Assembly: GCA_018713425.1 (NCBI GenBank)
Contig: DVOT01000198.1
Coordinates: 1 to 7,377 of the forward strand
DNA from: Alectryocaccomicrobium faecavium
GTDB taxonomy: Bacteria; Bacillota; Clostridia; Christensenellales; Aristaeellaceae
DNA: 7,377 nucleotides
Direction of reading: 5' to 3'
Both the position numbers and the translations under genes were made by a program. Positions 4,784 through 7,377 of the stretch are shown in pieces. Position 1 is the first letter of the stretch; the number at the start of each line of letters is the position of its first letter. The notes under the pieces were generated by a model. It did not search any database, was not told the DNA's origin, and saw only the letters and a list, made by a program, of their open reading frames with translations.

Positions 4784-6604
4784 ATGAAAAGAACCTTGTC
4801 CATGGCGCTCGCCGCGCTGCTGATTTTGCTGGCGCTCGCGCCGTGCGCGCTGGCGGATGGGGATACGCTGGAAGGCCCTCTGCCATCGGATATGGACGAG
4901 GCGCTTTCGGAACTCAACGAGCGGTTGGCACAATCGGAAGAAGAATACCGCCTGCTCGCCATCCAAAAACGCCTGACGGATATCCAGAATACGCGCCTGT
5001 TGCTGGAAAATGCCCAGCTGCTCGCGCGCATCGCATCCCTCACGGAGGAATTGAGCACCGTGCAGGCGCAGCTCAATGTGATGACAGAATCCTACAACGC
5101 CAATTTTGCGGAACTGGCCGAGGTGAAGGACGACCTCGCGTATGCGCGCAGGCGGGTTTCTTCGCTTTCCGCCACGGTGAGCAATTTGCAGCAGTATAAA
5201 GAGGACCTCTCGCTTGCGCGCGAGCGCATCCAGGAGCTGGAAAATATGCTGGCCTCCAGCGGCGGCAATTCCGTGGTCATTTCCTATCTGCGCCGCGTGC
5301 TCACCGAGCGCACCAACCAACTGTTGGCCGCGCAGGCGCAATTGACCAGTGCCAATGCGACCATTTTCGATTTGAACCAGCAAATTTCCACGCTGAACCA
5401 GCGCATCAACGATCTTTCGACCACCAACACCCAGTTGCAAACCCAGCTCGACGGCGCGAACGATACCATCGAGGAAAAAGACGCCTATATTCTCGAACTG
5501 GAAGCGCGCATCCGCGAATTGGAAGCAGGCGCGGGCGACCCGGATGGGACCATCGCGCAGTTGCAGCAGCAGCTTCAGGAGCGGGACGCGACCATCGAAA
5601 CGCTGAAGCAAAGCGTGAACGAGCGGGACGACGAGATTTCCCGCCTCAAAAAGCAAATCGAAGATCTGCAAACGGGTAGCGGAGAAAGCGCTGATGTGAC
5701 TGAACTGCAAAAGCAGATTGAAACGCTCAAGCAGAGCGTGAACGAGCGGGACGACGAGATTTCCCGTCTCAAAAAGCAAATCGAAGATCTGCAGGCGGGC
5801 GATGCCAGCGTCACCGTGGCGCAGCTACAGGAACGCATTGCCGAGCTCGAAAAGCAGCTCAAAGAATTGCAGGAGAGCGGTTCCGCAAGCGCTGATGTGG
5901 CCGAGCTGCAAACGCAGATCGAAACGCTCAAGCAGAGTGTGAACGAGCGGGACGACGAGATTTCCCGCCTCAAAAAGCAAATTGAAGAACTGCAAGCGGG
6001 TAGCGGGGAAAGCGCCGACGTGGCTGAATTGCAAAAGCAGATCGAAACGCTCAAACAGAGCGTGAACGAGCGGGACGACGAGATTTCCCGCCTTGAAAAG
6101 CAAATCGAAGAGCTGCAAGCGGCGAACGCGGCCAACAGCAACGCGGCCAATGGCGATATGGCGCAATTGCAGGAGCAGATAGGGGCGCTCGACCAGACCA
6201 TCGGCGAAAAGGACGAGGAAATCGCAGGCCTCAACACGCAAATCGCGGGCTATGAACAGCAGATAACGGATTTGCAGGGCCAGATTGAAACGCTCAACGG
6301 CCAGATCGCTACGCTGACCGAGCAGGCCAGCGCGGCGCAGGGTGCGCAGGAGCAGATTGCGGGCTATGAGCAGCAGCTCTCCAGCCTGCAAGGCGAAGTG
6401 GAAGCGCTCAGGGCGCAGGCAACCACGCTAGAAGCCTTTAAGACCTGGTATGCGGCGCTATACAAAAACCTGGATGCGCTGCGGCAGGCGCAGGAAATCC
6501 CCGGCGTTTCCGTGTATCAGGATGCGAATACCGGCGAAACGGTGGATCCTTTGCTGCCCAAGGACGCCACGGGTACACCCATTCCGGATATTTTGCCCGA
6601 CTGA
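4784..6604 (+). CDS. Secreted coiled-coil protein with 41-residue tandem repeats, function unknown
   Basis: This 606-residue protein begins with a clear signal peptide: MKRT, a hydrophobic core to about residue 19, then C-A-L-A before D25, a type I signal peptidase site. The mature part is nearly all heptad coiled coil rich in Gln, Glu, Leu and Ala, broken by short Gly/Ser linkers. A near-identical 26-residue block (core ETLKQSVNERDDEISRL) recurs at residues 271-296, 312-337, 379-404 and 420-445, joined by GSGESADV-type linkers. The block keeps hydrophobic residues at a/d positions except one Arg; the linker shifts the heptad phase. A second motif, IAGYEQQ, occurs twice near the C-terminus. 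The tail from about residue 580 is uncoiled and rich in Pro, Thr and Asp, ending PDILPD. There is no C-terminal anchor, LPxTG or enzymatic domain, so a structural, spacer or cell-envelope role is only a guess. ATG 4784 is chosen for AGGAGG (4768-4773) and the signal peptide. It is apparently monocistronic, with a terminator after it. Confidence 0.85.
   Translation: MKRTLSMALAALLILLALAPCALADGDTLEGPLPSDMDEALSELNERLAQSEEEYRLLAIQKRLTDIQNTRLLLENAQLLARIASLTEELSTVQAQLNVMTESYNANFAELAEVKDDLAYARRRVSSLSATVSNLQQYKEDLSLARERIQELENMLASSGGNSVVISYLRRVLTERTNQLLAAQAQLTSANATIFDLNQQISTLNQRINDLSTTNTQLQTQLDGANDTIEEKDAYILELEARIRELEAGAGDPDGTIAQLQQQLQERDATIETLKQSVNERDDEISRLKKQIEDLQTGSGESADVTELQKQIETLKQSVNERDDEISRLKKQIEDLQAGDASVTVAQLQERIAELEKQLKELQESGSASADVAELQTQIETLKQSVNERDDEISRLKKQIEELQAGSGESADVAELQKQIETLKQSVNERDDEISRLEKQIEELQAANAANSNAANGDMAQLQEQIGALDQTIGEKDEEIAGLNTQIAGYEQQITDLQGQIETLNGQIATLTEQASAAQGAQEQIAGYEQQLSSLQGEVEALRAQATTLEAFKTWYAALYKNLDALRQAQEIPGVSVYQDANTGETVDPLLPKDATGTPIPDILPD
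5594..6118 (+). repeat. Four near-identical 78-bp direct repeats within the coiled-coil gene
   Basis: The copies span 5594-5671, 5717-5794, 5918-5995 and 6041-6118. A 29-bp core is identical in all four (starting at 5615, 5738, 5939 and 6062). The few other differences are mostly synonymous. The copy-to-copy distances are 123, 201 and 123 bp; 201 equals 123 plus 78, so the middle spacer contains one extra, diverged 26-codon coiled-coil block. The pattern suggests recent in-frame duplication of a 123-bp unit and makes the region prone to length change by slippage or recombination. Confidence 0.93.
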
Positions 6605-6649
6605 TGCAAAACGGTGCGCATGGGCAATGAAGGCTCATACTCCATGATT

Positions 6650-6689
6650 TTCGCCCGCTGGCGCAACAATCCAGCGGGCGAACGTTTTT
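6650..6689 (+). terminator. Intrinsic terminator of the coiled-coil protein gene
   Basis: TTCGCCCGCTGG (6650-6661) and CCAGCGGGCGAA (6671-6682) form a perfect 12-bp stem around a 9-base loop. CG and then five T residues (6685-6689) follow. The structure lies 45 bases after the stop codon at 6602-6604 and should isolate this gene from the next one. Confidence 0.88.
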
Positions 6690-6737
6690 CCTGAGAATCC
6701 ATGGCCGTACAACCGCACCAATGGGGAGGCGCTTCTT

Positions 6738-7295
6738 TTGAAAAAGACAAAATTTTTCTATCCCGCGCGGTATTGGATATGCTTGGCCCTTATCTATGCG
6801 CTTGGCGCGCTGCTGATCGCCAATGTTTTCCTCACGGATGGTTGGACGGGCGATAAACCATTTCGAGAATACGATGAGCAGGACTGGGGCCTATTTGTTT
6901 TGTTTCTACTAATGGAAGGATCTATAGCGCTTTTGATGGTTTATGCCGCCGCCAAATGCGCCAAGATGGTTGCTCGCATGAACCAACAAATTGCCAGTTA
7001 TTGCAAAACGTGCCACGCGCCCCTCGCGCCAGACGAATGCCTTGCCGCTGAATGGTTTGATTTTTCAGGAATTCAAAGGGCGACAGTCACGCGGAAAGGG
7101 GAAACATTTTTCTTGCGCCTCGACGTCTTTCATTGCAAAACGGGGGAGTGGCAAGTGGTTGCCGCTGGGAATGCATTTGCCTCTATGGCGGAAATTCGGG
7201 AAGCGCTGTTTTATGAATATGATTTTTGGTGCGAGGAAAATGCGAGCACCTATAATAAAGGCGAAGTGGCTTTTAAGGAGCAAGAAGAGCAATAG
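6738..7295 (+). CDS. Hypothetical two-TM membrane protein with a cysteine patch
   Basis: I do not recognise this 185-residue protein. It starts with TTG at 6738, supported by GGGGAGG (6723-6729) 8 bases before it; there is no better in-frame ATG near the N-terminus. A KKTK start is followed by two hydrophobic helices at about residues 12-32 and 50-73. The acidic loop between them (DKPFREYDEQDW) is probably outside and the remainder in the cytoplasm. After the second helix come C89-K-T-C92-H93 and C101, a possible but unproven metal or disulfide cluster. A mixed domain of about 60 residues follows (AEWFDFSGIQ, GETFFLRLDVFH, WQVVAAG), looking beta-rich and globular, then an acidic tail ending EQEEQ. 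The gene is visibly AT-richer than the coiled-coil gene before it. No convincing promoter is seen in the 48 bp after the terminator; TACAAC at 6708-6713 is a weak -10 candidate. Confidence 0.7.
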   Translation: MKKTKFFYPARYWICLALIYALGALLIANVFLTDGWTGDKPFREYDEQDWGLFVLFLLMEGSIALLMVYAAAKCAKMVARMNQQIASYCKTCHAPLAPDECLAAEWFDFSGIQRATVTRKGETFFLRLDVFHCKTGEWQVVAAGNAFASMAEIREALFYEYDFWCEENASTYNKGEVAFKEQEEQ

Positions 7296-7356
7296 CTTAC
7301 CAAAGCAGGCTACGGACCATTGCTTCCCCGCCAGCAACGCGCGCGGCGCAAGCGCG

Positions 7357-7377
7357 TTAATCCTCGGGAACGATTTC
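7357..7377 (-). CDS. Possible 3' end of a minus-strand gene running off the window (partial)
   Basis: Read on the minus strand from the window edge, the frame gives EIVPED followed by TAA (complement of 7357-7359). Only six codons are visible, so this is a suggestion based on a protein-like acidic ending and on the 80 bases after the previous gene having no other use. A hairpin (AACGCGC at 7336-7342 with GCGCGTT at 7352-7358) overlaps the stop codon, but no U-run follows on the minus strand. No function can be given. Confidence 0.3.
   Translation of the reverse strand, partial: EIVPED

Noticed and set aside
4784..4858. Lipoprotein signal in the coiled-coil protein (LAPC at residues 18-21)
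   Set aside because: The residue before Cys is Pro instead of Gly or Ala as in a lipobox, and CALA before D25 is a good type I cleavage site.
5594..6118. CRISPR-like array of four direct repeats
   Set aside because: The repeats are 78 bp and in frame, the spacers are similar to each other and encode coiled coil, and no cas gene is present.
4745..6391. Long open frames on the minus strand opposite the coiled-coil gene, including one with repeated Ser/Cys-rich blocks
   Set aside because: They mirror the repeats and biased codons of the plus-strand gene. They have no ribosome binding sites or family resemblance, while the plus frame has a signal peptide, SD and terminator.

Overview
The window looks like a chromosomal segment of a GC-rich member of the Bacillota, probably class Clostridia. 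The basis is the strong GGAGG-type ribosome binding sites a few bases before almost every start, sigma-A type promoters, a TPP riboswitch in front of an ECF-type thiamine transporter (ThiT), a DUF378 protein, and intrinsic terminators. Frequent GCG/CGC codons would fit an uncultured gut Clostridia lineage, but genus or family cannot be fixed from this sequence. No phage, transposon, tRNA, rRNA or CRISPR array is visible.

Layout. (1) Positions 2-2844, plus strand, carry carbohydrate-related genes. First comes the C-terminal end of a probable fucosidase-like glycosidase. Then a promoter (310-338) drives a two-gene operon: a uroporphyrinogen-decarboxylase-superfamily protein of unknown substrate and a GH32 sucrose-6-phosphate hydrolase/beta-fructosidase. 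(2) Positions 2848-4351 form a thiamine salvage module. Thiamine pyrophosphokinase (thiN, minus strand) and the thiamine transporter S-component (thiT, plus strand) are transcribed divergently from two promoters whose -35 hexamers touch. Only the thiT side has a TPP riboswitch, so uptake is expected to respond to TPP and the kinase not through that element. thiN converges on the GH32 gene with only 3 bp between stop codons. (3) Positions 4361-4618 hold a bidirectional terminator shared by thiT and a small DUF378 membrane protein on the minus strand. (4) Positions 4784-6604 encode a secreted, almost entirely coiled-coil protein with a 41-residue near-identical repeat, followed by a good terminator. 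(5) Positions 6738-7295 encode an unrecognised two-TM protein with a cysteine-rich patch, starting at TTG. (6) The last ~20 bases may be the 3' end of a minus-strand gene.

How the genes work together: ThiT (with EcfA/A'/T encoded elsewhere) imports thiamine and ThiN converts it to TPP, which feeds back on thiT through the riboswitch. No thiamine biosynthesis gene is present here, consistent with salvage but not proof of it. The GH32 enzyme cleaves phosphorylated or free fructosides; no sugar transporter or regulator is in the window. The role of the co-transcribed URO-D-family protein is unknown. I did not find a clearly new multi-gene system. The items most worth a second look are the repeat-built secreted coiled-coil protein, the compact thiN-thiT control region with its SD/U-tract overlap, and the URO-D/GH32 operon.
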